Shown piece after piece: positions 32,001-37,806 of a DNA stretch of 64,000 nt. The position numbers and the translations under genes were made by a program. Numbering within the stretch: the stretch's first letter is position 1; every line of letters begins with the position of its first letter. The notes under the pieces were generated by a model. The model saw only the letters and a program-made list of their open reading frames with translations, had not been told where the DNA came from and did no database searches. This stretch comes from a virus. The stretch lies in the IMG/VR virus record IMGVR_UViG_3300021197_001584, positions 1 through 64,000 of that record. One strand, written 5' to 3'.

Positions 32001-32236
32001 ATGGTTGGGGCGATGTCTGCCAGAGACTTGAGAAAGTTTGATGCCATCTCGAAGTACTCGGGAGACAACTGTGTCTTCGTGTGAGCTAGATCACCGGTGT
32101 GAACGATGTAGTCTGGCTGCTCTTGTTTCAAGCTATCGTAAATCTGATTGAAAACGTGGCGATATTCATCATGATATTTAAGATTGCGAATGTGTGTGTC
32201 ACTAATGTGAGCGATGCGGAACATTTTGTTCGACAT
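29069..32236 (-). CDS. Single-chain SbcD-SbcC (Mre11-Rad50-like) recombination nuclease, gp47-gp46 fusion
   Basis: A 1055-residue protein joining two proteins that are separate in T4 (gp47 and gp46) and in bacteria. Residues 1-260 are the calcineurin-type nuclease: SDTH (D13, H15), TGD (D49), GNHD (N84, H85), YHG (H153) and GDIH (H189). Residue 375 on is the SMC-type ATPase: Walker A GKNYSGKSS (399-407), long coiled coils around a zinc-hook C-x-x-C near 727, signature LSMGSG near 962 and Walker B VLDEPAT near 995. It processes DNA ends for recombination-dependent replication. ATG at 32236 follows AGGAGGACTT; an early-type promoter lies at 32265-32293. Confidence 0.9.
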   Translation of the reverse strand: MSNKMFRIAHISDTHIRNLKYHDEYRHVFNQIYDSLKQEQPDYIVHTGDLAHTKTQLSPEYFEMASNFLKSLADIAPTIMILGNHDGNLKNGDRQDAVTPIADAMQHPNFTLLKNSGEYSPEDGLTFNVLSVFDRDNWQMPSNNNDINIALYHGAIRGSQVGSGFSLDHGEDDMSIFLDFDYAMLGDIHKIQSMDLNQRVWYAGSTVQQNFGESRLKGYLMWNIHSKDKHSIDKRLFQSPRPFITVHINQDGTLPVTDVPKNSRLRLVCNHNLPMAKLKRACDYAQVKWSTHSVSFVNNSTLSNDVASAKNGKSLNMRNPDNQEKFLREFMEGREIDDSVRDRVVELSRDYLKKIDSSSPIARNVVWDIKKMSWDHLFNYGKGNTLDFSRLNGLVGIFGKNYSGKSSIIDAALFGLFNTTSKGERKNVHIINQNQEQASCKLEIAVGDDVYKIDRSLEKTTGRSKGREVVSAKTELNFRKLTLGTRAESKNGDTRNKTDDNIRNVFGSLEDFMMTSLAAQNESFGFINEGSTKRKEILAKFLDLQIFDQMHKLAKTDSSEMRGVIKHLTSVDWQKKLSRAQAEFAEILEDIETQQTLCEKHTARLTVLKEDQQLIRDQVEAASQRDLDIDMLKDALSKAQKSLLKNSSEMDRLSTEISSKRSRIEDLTARLPSLLEESVVAQSDLDTFKIIKDEIKKTAKSRDKALREKQRLQSKIDMLHDHEYDPDCKFCSNNEFVKKAEEAKVTIVEVSELIETLNSQMLDLKMKASLINETYSQAVVRDYEAQRDTLAREQSEVRNMSLQWENCEGKVSLMERRINDRQADIAYYNDNIEAYENLSSLRRDLQAINKTVSLKAAEIKICESKVLEFMSEKGSAKRIIEEAKEKIDQISAAERDYIAYDIFVKATHANGISYEVIKSMLPVINDEIQKVLSSIVEFQVFFAEDGDKLEVYLKHPNYDPRPLSMGSGAEKTIASMAVRLALISVSSLPKSNIFVLDEPATALDAEHMEGFTRLLQMIKAQFKTVLLITHLEGLKDIVDMSIDIDKTDGYAQVKL

Positions 32237-32260
32237 AAGTCCTCCTGTTTGTTTGGCTAC

Positions 32261-32566
32261 TTATAATGTAACATGTTTTGTTTTGAGTGTCAAGTATTTT
32301 TCTTCAAATTCATCATAAAAAATTGGACCTCCATCCATGAAAGTCAAGTCAAAAATGTTGTAGTCAAACCACTCTAGCGCCATTACAGCATCCCATCCGT
32401 AGGCATCTTTTAGACACTGGAGTAACGCGTCAACATTGTAGACCAATCGACTTTCTTTTCTATGAAATTCTTTTAAAGAGTCCTCGAACACTTCTTTTGG
32501 CTCCAAGACCATAAACTCATGACCATCTTCAATGGCATCTTCTATTATTTTATCAGCTAAATTCAT
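32261..32566 (-). CDS. Small acidic hypothetical protein
   Basis: A 101-residue acidic protein of unknown function: a helical first half (NLADKIIEDAIEDGHEFMVL), a central Y-N-V-D-A-L-L-Q-C-L-K-D-A-Y-G-W-D-A-V segment and a Tyr/Phe/Asp-rich end. It has its own early-type promoter and a strong AGGAGG site, so it is probably an early accessory protein. Its last 30 bases contain the promoter for the SbcDC gene. Confidence 0.55.
   Translation of the reverse strand: MNLADKIIEDAIEDGHEFMVLEPKEVFEDSLKEFHRKESRLVYNVDALLQCLKDAYGWDAVMALEWFDYNIFDLTFMDGGPIFYDEFEEKYLTLKTKHVTL
32265..32293 (-). promoter_or_regulatory. Early sigma70-type promoter for the SbcDC gene
   Basis: TTGACA (32288-32293), exactly 17 bases, TACATT (32265-32270), with ATGT directly before the -10. 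It lies inside the end of the preceding gene. Confidence 0.8.
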
Positions 32567-32591
32567 CGTAACCTCCTAAAGTTCACATTAT

Positions 32592-32620
32592 AATATAACA
32601 TGATTTAGGAACGTTGTCAA
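32592..32620 (-). promoter_or_regulatory. Early sigma70-type promoter for the 32261-32566 gene
   Basis: TTGACA (32615-32620), 17 bases, TATATT (32592-32597), again with ATGT before the -10. Confidence 0.8.
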
Positions 32621-32621
32621 A

Positions 32622-32828
32622 TCAATTGAGAAGAATTATCATTTCGGATGACACTACAATATCAATTCTTCCAAACCTAACAGAATACCACTTTATTTCT
32701 TTTCCAAAATCTACATCTGGTAAGTTATCGAAAGAGACAATAGACAACACAATACCTATGTTTGGCGTTGTTTCGCTCTTGAAATCTTCTAAAAACTCAA
32801 CCAAACTTCCAATTTGAATGTTCTCCAC
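32622..32828 (-). CDS. Small beta-rich hypothetical protein
   Basis: A 68-residue protein that looks like a small beta barrel (IGSLVEFLEDF, IGIVLSIVSF, KWYSVRFGRIDIVVSSEMIIL), comparable to SH3-like phage proteins. Function unknown. It starts with GTG at 32828 behind GGAGG; an ATG two bases earlier is out of frame. It carries the late-type ACTATTTA motif and not the early promoter of its neighbours, which suggests late expression. Confidence 0.5.
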   Translation of the reverse strand: MENIQIGSLVEFLEDFKSETTPNIGIVLSIVSFDNLPDVDFGKEIKWYSVRFGRIDIVVSSEMIILLN

Positions 32829-32845
32829 ATGAAGCCCTCCACTAC

Positions 32846-32853
32846 TAAATAGT
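32846..32853 (-). promoter_or_regulatory. Putative late promoter octamer ACTATTTA
   Basis: Minus-strand CACTATTTAG, 17 bases ahead of the GTG start at 32828. Confidence 0.45.
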
Positions 32854-32871
32854 GTCGAGACTAGCGATGAT

Positions 32872-33780
32872 CTACTCGATGTGACCTGTTCCTACAACAG
32901 ACCATTCAAGTTGGACATCAACATAGCCATTAAGGCCTTCGTATGGAACTCTTTGTTGAGAAAATCTTGTCATGTGAATAGCAGTTAATGACCACGTAGG
33001 ATATGATTGGAAATAAGATCCATCAAACATAAAGTATCCACTGTCATTAGTGGAGCACGACACTACACCAAGCAGTTGGCTACCGTCGGGAGAATAGGTT
33101 GCGATTGTAATGTTAAACAAGTCTTGTCCACCAGAAGGGCCCCACGAAAATTGTGTTCCAAACTTTGAGACAACTGCTGCAAAGGCATAGGAGATGTCTA
33201 CATAGCGCATCTCGTATGGCTCGATAAAGTCGAACCCGTGAATTGAACGAAACTGGAATGATGATCCATCTTGGAGTTGGACATTCATATTGACATCTCG
33301 ATCATATTGATATTCTTGAATAAAACCAGTGTAAACGTTCATTCCATTGTTGAAGGCACTAAAGGAGTTCGGATTTCCAAAGACATTAATTGACTGTCCA
33401 ACGTTTTGTGTTGAGACTCCGATTTGGACTGGATTTACGTTGTTAGTGCATTGCCCTGCTTGAGGAAACCGAGTCGGGTGAGTTTCGTTGATTTTGCTAT
33501 GGAACTTAGAATCAAACTGTATTGTGATCTCTTGGCTAACACCCATGCATGCTTGACATGCAACTTGCTCTAGATTAAAGTTTGTAAGCCCAACAGTGCC
33601 CCCTAAGGGCTCTGAGGACGGCTCGGTTGATGGTTCAACTGTTGGTTCGTTTGCCGGTTCTGAAGATGGTTCTATCGACGCTGTGTCGACTGTTTGCGTT
33701 GCCGTCTCTGTTGATTGGACCTTTTCTGTTGTTCTAATTCCGATGTCTCCACCGCAGGCCAAAAATAAGGCTAATAGCAT
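32872..33780 (-). CDS. Secreted lipoprotein with EP-rich repeat linker
   Basis: A 302-residue protein. Residues 1-9 (MLLALFLAC) give a very short signal ending in a lipobox with Cys9, followed by Gly-Gly-Asp. Residues 30-65 are a Ser/Thr/Glu/Pro linker with tandem S-S-E-P / P-S-T-E-P repeats. Residues 70-302 are a strand-rich domain with paired cysteines (C-Q-A-C near 74-77) and many aromatic residues. A lipoprotein would sit in the membrane of an infected Gram-negative cell, where superinfection exclusion or lysis-related roles are known for phage lipoproteins. The function is not established. ATG follows TAGGAG; it is flanked by the Smr-like gene and the 32622 gene. Confidence 0.65.
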   Translation of the reverse strand: MLLALFLACGGDIGIRTTEKVQSTETATQTVDTASIEPSSEPANEPTVEPSTEPSSEPLGGTVGLTNFNLEQVACQACMGVSQEITIQFDSKFHSKINETHPTRFPQAGQCTNNVNPVQIGVSTQNVGQSINVFGNPNSFSAFNNGMNVYTGFIQEYQYDRDVNMNVQLQDGSSFQFRSIHGFDFIEPYEMRYVDISYAFAAVVSKFGTQFSWGPSGGQDLFNITIATYSPDGSQLLGVVSCSTNDSGYFMFDGSYFQSYPTWSLTAIHMTRFSQQRVPYEGLNGYVDVQLEWSVVGTGHIE

Positions 33781-33788
33781 GATAACTC

Positions 33789-33998
33789 CTAGTGTTCGAT
33801 AACAATTATGTAGCCGAGGAACTCTCCTCGCTCATATTCTAGATCGTAGTAGTTCAATAGAGAACAGACAAGATCTTTCATAGCTTCTGAATTTCCGGTA
33901 ATGACCTTCATTCTACGTCGCCAATTGCTATTAATAAATAGTTCGAGTTTGCGTTTAGCGTCTCTATGTGTAGACCCGTGAAGATCAAGTGTCAACAT
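33789..33998 (-). CDS. Small Smr-domain-like protein
   Basis: A 69-residue protein with the start L-T-L-D-L-H-G-S-T-H-R-D-A, the LDLHG motif of Smr (small MutS-related) domains, then a helix ending in a basic patch (NWRRRMKVITGNS) and a C-terminal strand GYIIVIEH. Smr domains can nick DNA or RNA. It is close to the lower size limit for the domain, and the usual H-G-x-G loop is replaced by I-T-G-N-S, so activity is uncertain. ATG at 33998 follows GGAGG; longer readings would overlap the terminator upstream. Confidence 0.62.
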   Translation of the reverse strand: MLTLDLHGSTHRDAKRKLELFINSNWRRRMKVITGNSEAMKDLVCSLLNYYDLEYERGEFLGYIIVIEH

Positions 33999-34011
33999 CG
34001 AGCCTCCAAAA

Positions 34012-34038
34012 TAAAAAACCTTGCCGAAGCAAGGTTTT
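34012..34038 (-). terminator. Rho-independent terminator with TTCG loop
   Basis: AAAACCTTGC / GCAAGGTTTT around TTCG, with a T-rich tail, after the 34058-34513 gene. Confidence 0.85.
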
Positions 34039-34057
34039 GTAAGTAATCGATTATGAA

Positions 34058-34513
34058 TTAGTAGTATTCGTAACCTTGACCCGTGAATGGTCCGCTCATG
34101 GTGTAACCCGCTGTCTCTATAGCATATTTTGTCCAATCAAAGGTGTTATCCATCTGAACTGCATCAGTTGTGCGATTGCCTTCTTGGGCTGTGTGCTCAC
34201 CGTTCGAGCGCCAATGTAAATCAATAGTTTCCCCTGCAGATGCACTGTCTTCATGGCGATAAGGAATTTGAAAACTAACTTCCCAAACGGTCTCATCGTA
34301 ATTGTCATCAATTCTACAATCGTCCATTTTTAATTCACCAATAGAAGCAACTCTTTCTGTAAATTCAGAGCCTTTTAACTGCATGAATAGTCCATTCGCC
34401 CATTCTTGAGCTGCTTGTTTGTGCTCTGGAGGACATTCCTCTTCGTTTTCCATCATTACTCTTTCGAGTTCTTCTTTGATGATTCTTTTTAATGTTTCTT
34501 TTGTAAGTTTCAT
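34058..34513 (-). CDS. Small protein with MKLTK...IIKEEL leader, candidate internal capsid protein C
   Basis: A 151-residue acidic protein. Residues 1-16 are MKLTKETLKRIIKEEL, identical to the leader of the gene at 26253-26771, and the first ~48 bases are nearly identical at DNA level. The remainder is unrelated: helical (residues 25-45), then strands with W-E-V-S-F-Q-I-P-Y-R-H-E-D and a Gly/Tyr-rich end (GYTMSGPFTGQGYEYY). It stands outside the head operons yet has a late-type motif upstream and a terminator downstream, which fits a late, packaged protein. Function unknown. Confidence 0.6.
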   Translation of the reverse strand: MKLTKETLKRIIKEELERVMMENEEECPPEHKQAAQEWANGLFMQLKGSEFTERVASIGELKMDDCRIDDNYDETVWEVSFQIPYRHEDSASAGETIDLHWRSNGEHTAQEGNRTTDAVQMDNTFDWTKYAIETAGYTMSGPFTGQGYEYY

Positions 34514-34551
34514 TTGTGGACTCCTAAGTCTTTCGTTTGACGATCTTCACT

Positions 34552-34559
34552 TAAATAGT
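34552..34559 (-). promoter_or_regulatory. Putative late promoter octamer ACTATTTA
   Basis: Minus-strand GACTATTTAA, 38 bases ahead of the ATG at 34513 and just after a terminator. Confidence 0.5.
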
Positions 34560-34576
34560 CACCAAACATCTATAAT

Positions 34577-34604
34577 GCAAAAAAAACCTCTCCGAAGAGA
34601 GGTT
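34577..34604 (-). terminator. Rho-independent terminator with TTCG loop after tRNA-Ala
   Basis: AACCTCTC / GAGAGGTT around TTCG followed by T8, 43 bases after the tRNA 3' end. Confidence 0.88.
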
Positions 34605-34647
34605 AAGAGGAGGCGTGAGAGCTCCGATGAACCTAGGTTCTAAAAGA

Positions 34648-34723
34648 TGGTGGAGATGAGGAGAGTCGAACTCCTGACCCCTTGCGTGCAAAGCAAGTGC
34701 TCTCCCAACTGAGCTACACCCCC
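34648..34723 (-). tRNA. tRNA-Ala(UGC)
   Basis: Seventy-six bases including an encoded CCA end. The cloverleaf is complete: acceptor GGGGGTG/CATCTCC with the G3-T70 pair that identifies tRNA-Ala, a GTAGCTCAGTTGGGAGAGC D arm, anticodon stem CTTGC/GCAAG with loop TTTGCAC (anticodon TGC) and T arm AGGAG/CTCCT with TTCGACT. The only tRNA in the window. It has a late-type motif ten bases before its 5' end and a terminator after it, so it may be a separate transcript. Confidence 0.97.
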
Positions 34724-34732
34724 ACATCACTT

Positions 34733-35566
34733 TTAAATAGTGTGTGTCAGTACATTTGGAATCTTTTCTTTCTGTGTCTTGAGGATCTCGCGATATCGAG
34801 AAACAACTCTGAAATAAGCGCTCGAATTGCTTCTAAGCAGCCAAGAATGCAATTGAGCGAATGTTTGAGTTTGGCTATGCTCTACCATTCCGTAGTGCTT
34901 CGAAAGCAAACGTAGTGCATCCTCGGGGGTCGTAATTGTCCATTCTTTAGACTTCTTCTCTTTAATTCCACTGAAGTGATTAAACGTATATCCAATCTCA
35001 GAGAATAATGCGACAAGAAATTGCGTGCGGTGTAGTCCTTTTAGACTTATCTCACCATGAGAATAGTAAGACCATCGCAACCAGTCGACGTCTCCGACCA
35101 TCCAATCTATTTGAACATAGTCTCCAGTTGGGCCGTTCTCATCATGTTGTTCAAAACAAGTGAAGATGTTACCAGCCGTCACTCTATCGTTTACTTGTAT
35201 GTTATTCTCCGCAAGTTTTGCGGCGATTAGGGTTAACAAAGCACGCATCTTGCTCATTTGTTGAGTCGCAGTCCTTGCTCTTTTGTCAATCTTTAAATAA
35301 AGAAGGTTCCAGTCTTCCCAATCAACATCCCACTTTTCCAACTCTGTGCTCGTGAATGATCGAACTATGTGCAATGCATCGATTGCAAGATCAAGATCGC
35401 CTGATATTTCCTTCTTGCCTGCTGAACCTACTGGTTCGAAGAATGTTAGAGAGTGCTCTTTCATTGGAAAGATTTCCCCTAGAGCCTTGGTGTAGGCCTT
35501 GATTGTTGGTTCGATCCTATCTCTAGGAATTGATGTTGCTGTGCTTTTAAAGATGTTACCACCCAT
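34733..35566 (-). CDS. Nucleotidyltransferase-fold protein
   Basis: A 277-residue protein. Near residues 46-62 it has G-S-A-G-K-K-E-I-S-G-D-L-D-L-A-I-D, the G-S/x-G/D-x-D pattern of the polymerase-beta-type nucleotidyltransferases, with two aspartates in the DLD unit and a probable third in a later V-Q-I-D-W-M strand. Target unknown; members of the fold modify RNA ends, nucleotides or proteins. ATG at 35566 follows GGAGGACAAC and has an early promoter upstream; the longer reading from 35617 would pass through that promoter. Similar genes occur in large marine phages. Confidence 0.72.
   Translation of the reverse strand: MGGNIFKSTATSIPRDRIEPTIKAYTKALGEIFPMKEHSLTFFEPVGSAGKKEISGDLDLAIDALHIVRSFTSTELEKWDVDWEDWNLLYLKIDKRARTATQQMSKMRALLTLIAAKLAENNIQVNDRVTAGNIFTCFEQHDENGPTGDYVQIDWMVGDVDWLRWSYYSHGEISLKGLHRTQFLVALFSEIGYTFNHFSGIKEKKSKEWTITTPEDALRLLSKHYGMVEHSQTQTFAQLHSWLLRSNSSAYFRVVSRYREILKTQKEKIPNVLTHTI
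34734..34741 (-). promoter_or_regulatory. Putative late promoter octamer ahead of tRNA-Ala
   Basis: Minus-strand CACTATTTAA overlapping the stop codon of the nucleotidyltransferase gene, ten bases before the tRNA. The distance would place a transcription start close to the tRNA 5' end. Confidence 0.45.
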
Positions 35567-35588
35567 GTTGTCCTCCGTTGTTTTATAT

Positions 35589-35617
35589 AACTTAACATGT
35601 TTCAATTGACTTGTCAA
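35589..35617 (-). promoter_or_regulatory. Early sigma70-type promoter for the nucleotidyltransferase gene
   Basis: TTGACA (35612-35617), 17 bases ending ATGT, TAAGTT (35589-35594). The -35 overlaps the stop codon of the primase gene. Confidence 0.72.
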
Positions 35618-36549
35618 ATACTTTCTAAAAGTTTTTCGAAAAAATACATTTCATTCTTGATAGGGCTTGATGATCCGAGTCTTTGTTTGAACTCTTTCTC
35701 TCCCATCTCTGAAACATCTTCTTCGTCGATTGGAACCTTAAAGACTTCAAGGTCATACTTAAGCATGGATTTAATGATCCACTCAGCTTTCTTCTCGGCG
35801 TCATAATCAAGAGCCATATAGACTGGTGTGTCATGGATGGCGATTGCTTGGAACAAGCGTGACTGCTCTCTAAGAGTTGAGCCAAGAATCGGGATGGCGT
35901 TACCTCCGGCTGCGATTGCATCGAAGACACCTTCGACGAGAACGATTGGCTCGTCCCAGTCAATCATCAGTTCGTTAAATACGATATCACGATCCGCTGG
36001 AGGGTTGAGGTACCTATAAGAATGCCCAACGTAACTGCGAGCGATGAAGTAATTGCAATCTCCATCCACGTCAAACGACGGTATAATAACTCTTCCTGCA
36101 TAACGGCCCTCCTTACAATAGCCAATCTTCCATTTTAATATTTCTCTCCGACCAATCCCTCGAGATGATAAATAGCGGAACACATCCGTTGTCTCTATTG
36201 GCAGGTCTTTGTTGCATAGTGAGATGAACTCTTCGGGTAAAGCGATGTGTTGCTTCTCTTCTATGTTGTGTAATTCTTTGAACAAATCGTCAAACTCGTT
36301 TAGATCGAGCCTGCCTTGTAGTTCAAGATACTTTTGTCGTTGCTGGTAGTTGCCGAACTTTCTTACAATTCGGTAAATGTTCTTGCCTCTTGCATCACAA
36401 ATCCAGCATTTCCAGTAGCCGTTTGCGAAGTTCACCGACATTTTCTTTTTGTGGTGATTGCAATAAGGGCAATGATACAAATGTTCGTCGCCCTTTTGAT
36501 AGTAACTCCCAAGAACTTGGGTTACAATTTGTCTTTTGTCCTCGATCAT
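35614..36549 (-). CDS. DNA primase, DnaG-type with zinc ribbon and Toprim
   Basis: A 311-residue protein. Residues 27-51 carry the zinc ribbon C-P-Y-C ... C-W-I-C. A central helical part with YLSSRGIGRREILKWKIGYC resembles the primase core. The Toprim motifs are I-V-L-V-E-G-V-F-D-A-I (acidic E in VEG) and Y-M-A-L-D-Y-D-A-E (DxD). It would make RNA primers for lagging-strand synthesis with a helicase not encoded here. Length is near T4 gp61 (342). Start 36549 is chosen for GGAGGACATT; an upstream reading overlaps the promoter. Confidence 0.88.
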   Translation of the reverse strand: MIEDKRQIVTQVLGSYYQKGDEHLYHCPYCNHHKKKMSVNFANGYWKCWICDARGKNIYRIVRKFGNYQQRQKYLELQGRLDLNEFDDLFKELHNIEEKQHIALPEEFISLCNKDLPIETTDVFRYLSSRGIGRREILKWKIGYCKEGRYAGRVIIPSFDVDGDCNYFIARSYVGHSYRYLNPPADRDIVFNELMIDWDEPIVLVEGVFDAIAAGGNAIPILGSTLREQSRLFQAIAIHDTPVYMALDYDAEKKAEWIIKSMLKYDLEVFKVPIDEEDVSEMGEKEFKQRLGSSSPIKNEMYFFEKLLESI

Positions 36550-36566
36550 AATGTCCTCCTGTTTAT

Positions 36567-36595
36567 AATGTAACACGTCACAGAAGGTTTGTCAA
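36567..36595 (-). promoter_or_regulatory. Early sigma70-type promoter for the primase gene
   Basis: TTGACA (36590-36595), 17 bases ending CGTGT, TACATT (36567-36572). Confidence 0.82.
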
Positions 36596-37104
36596 GTAAA
36601 AAGTGCCCTAACGTCTTCTTCATTAACTCCGTCGGGCAAAAACTTTGAGATTGGGGTATTGTTTCTCAACGCCGCTCGGAAGTCGGTTGCAGATAGATCG
36701 TCAGTCATCTGGAACATTGGAGCCGTTACGTAATTATCATTTCCATAAAAGTAATCGCCAAATGATGCTTGATAGTTACAATCTTTGCCGGAGCAACCAA
36801 GACCGAACTTAGCATCTTCATTCTCATCACCCCAGTCAAAGCAATCCGCCAAAGGGTTCGTGTAGGTCTTCTTCTTGCCCTCTCTAATCTTCGCACGTCG
36901 ATAGTCTAGCTTAGGGTGCTCCATCAATCCATAAAGGCTTAGAATGGCTTCTGTTTGCTCTAACGTGATGTTGTCTCGAGACTTATCTCCGCAAAACAAG
37001 ATGACCTTTTCGACCTCGGGATTATCAAGATAAAACTTGATGTAGTCGTAGTGGCCTTTGTGTGGCGGCTTGAAACCACCGGGAATTAAAATTGTATATT
37101 GCAT
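36592..37104 (-). CDS. Cytidylyltransferase-like enzyme (NMN/FAD/pantetheine adenylyltransferase type)
   Basis: A 170-residue protein. Residues 7-18 (GGFKPPHKGHYD) are the nucleotide-binding G-x-F-x-P-x-H-x-G-H motif, and near the C-terminus D-L-S-A-T-D-F-R stands in the place of the I-S-S-T-x-x-R motif, with Ala-Thr in place of Ser-Ser. Such enzymes join a nucleotide to a phosphorylated cofactor; phage versions are often assigned to NAD metabolism but the substrate cannot be read from sequence. A cysteine-containing insert (DCFDWGDENEDAKFGLGCSG) near 95 is unusual. ATG at 37104 follows GGAGGACAC. Confidence 0.75.
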   Translation of the reverse strand: MQYTILIPGGFKPPHKGHYDYIKFYLDNPEVEKVILFCGDKSRDNITLEQTEAILSLYGLMEHPKLDYRRAKIREGKKKTYTNPLADCFDWGDENEDAKFGLGCSGKDCNYQASFGDYFYGNDNYVTAPMFQMTDDLSATDFRAALRNNTPISKFLPDGVNEEDVRALFT

Positions 37105-37124
37105 GTGTCCTCCATGATGTTTAT

Positions 37125-37153
37125 AATGTAACACGTTTTGAGGAGCTTGTCAA
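37125..37153 (-). promoter_or_regulatory. Early sigma70-type promoter for the cytidylyltransferase-like gene
   Basis: TTGACA (37148-37153), 17 bases ending CGTGT, TACATT (37125-37130). Confidence 0.82.
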
Positions 37154-37163
37154 GTTAAAAGTT

Positions 37164-37682
37164 TTATTTTTCTCGAACATCAAAATGAGACATCGCAACA
37201 ATGATTGCATCTGCTTCATCATCAAGTCCCGGCTTTGGATTTCCATGTCTTGTGTAGACCATTTCAAACTGATCGATGTTGTTATCGACCCACTCAAGGA
37301 CGACAACCTTTGCCTTTGTTCCTCTTGGGACCTTAATGCCGCATCTAGAGCGTGCTGTAGTGGCTCCAACAAGCGTTGGAGGTTTGCCTAGGTGTTGATA
37401 GGCCAAGAGACTTACCATCCCGTTAAACCTCTGTAGAGAGCTCATAGTCTTTGCTGTTGTCTTTCCACCAGAAAACATTGAGAACGGCTCTTCGATTCTG
37501 ACTTCGTTGATTTGATACTTTGCAAAGAGAGGCTCAAGGACTTTCTGCTCTAGAGACTCTGCTCGTTCTTCTAAAGGTGTCTTTGGTTTGGTCTTGAAGA
37601 AGTCTGAATCAACATATTCTCCGTCGTCCGTGATTATTGCCCAGCCAATTCTTGTGGTTGAGACATCTAGTCCTAAAATCAT
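37164..37682 (-). CDS. RuvC-like Holliday junction resolvase
   Basis: A 172-residue protein, the length of E. coli RuvC (173). Residues 2-14 (ILGLDVSTTRIGW) contain catalytic Asp6, V-R-I-E-E-P holds the catalytic Glu, and D-D-E-A-D-A-I-I-V-A near the end provides the last acidic residues. The R-G-T-K-A-K and F-S-G-G-K-T-T blocks also fit the RuvC family. It would resolve recombination and replication junctions before packaging, working with the SbcDC fusion. Start 37682 follows CGGAGCTAAA. First gene of the early block, downstream of the leftward promoter at 37795-37823. Confidence 0.88.
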   Translation of the reverse strand: MILGLDVSTTRIGWAIITDDGEYVDSDFFKTKPKTPLEERAESLEQKVLEPLFAKYQINEVRIEEPFSMFSGGKTTAKTMSSLQRFNGMVSLLAYQHLGKPPTLVGATTARSRCGIKVPRGTKAKVVVLEWVDNNIDQFEMVYTRHGNPKPGLDDEADAIIVAMSHFDVREK

Positions 37683-37737
37683 TTTAGCTCCGATTGTTCT
37701 GTTTCTAATCATTTTAGTCAAAAAGTAACAGTTTTTG

Positions 37738-37766
37738 TTGACATATTTAAAATAATATGTTATAAT
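37738..37766 (+). promoter_or_regulatory. Perfect sigma70-type promoter on the plus strand
   Basis: TTGACA (37738-37743), exactly 17 bases, TATAAT (37761-37766) with a TGT extended -10. It is the best consensus promoter in the window and the only signal I find pointing right, where no plus-strand gene exists. A transcript would be antisense to the late genes from 37829 on. Confidence 0.75.
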
Positions 37767-37806
37767 ATAAGTATAGTATTGGTAAGATAATATAAGTATA
37801 ACATAT
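37755..37806. repeat. Direct and inverted repeats between facing promoters
   Basis: The 14-mer ATAATATAAGTATA occurs at 37762-37775 and 37787-37800, and ATATGTTATA (37755-37764) is inverted as TATAACATAT (37797-37806). Both span the two -10 boxes and could be operator half-sites or by-products of AT-rich sequence. Confidence 0.5.
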
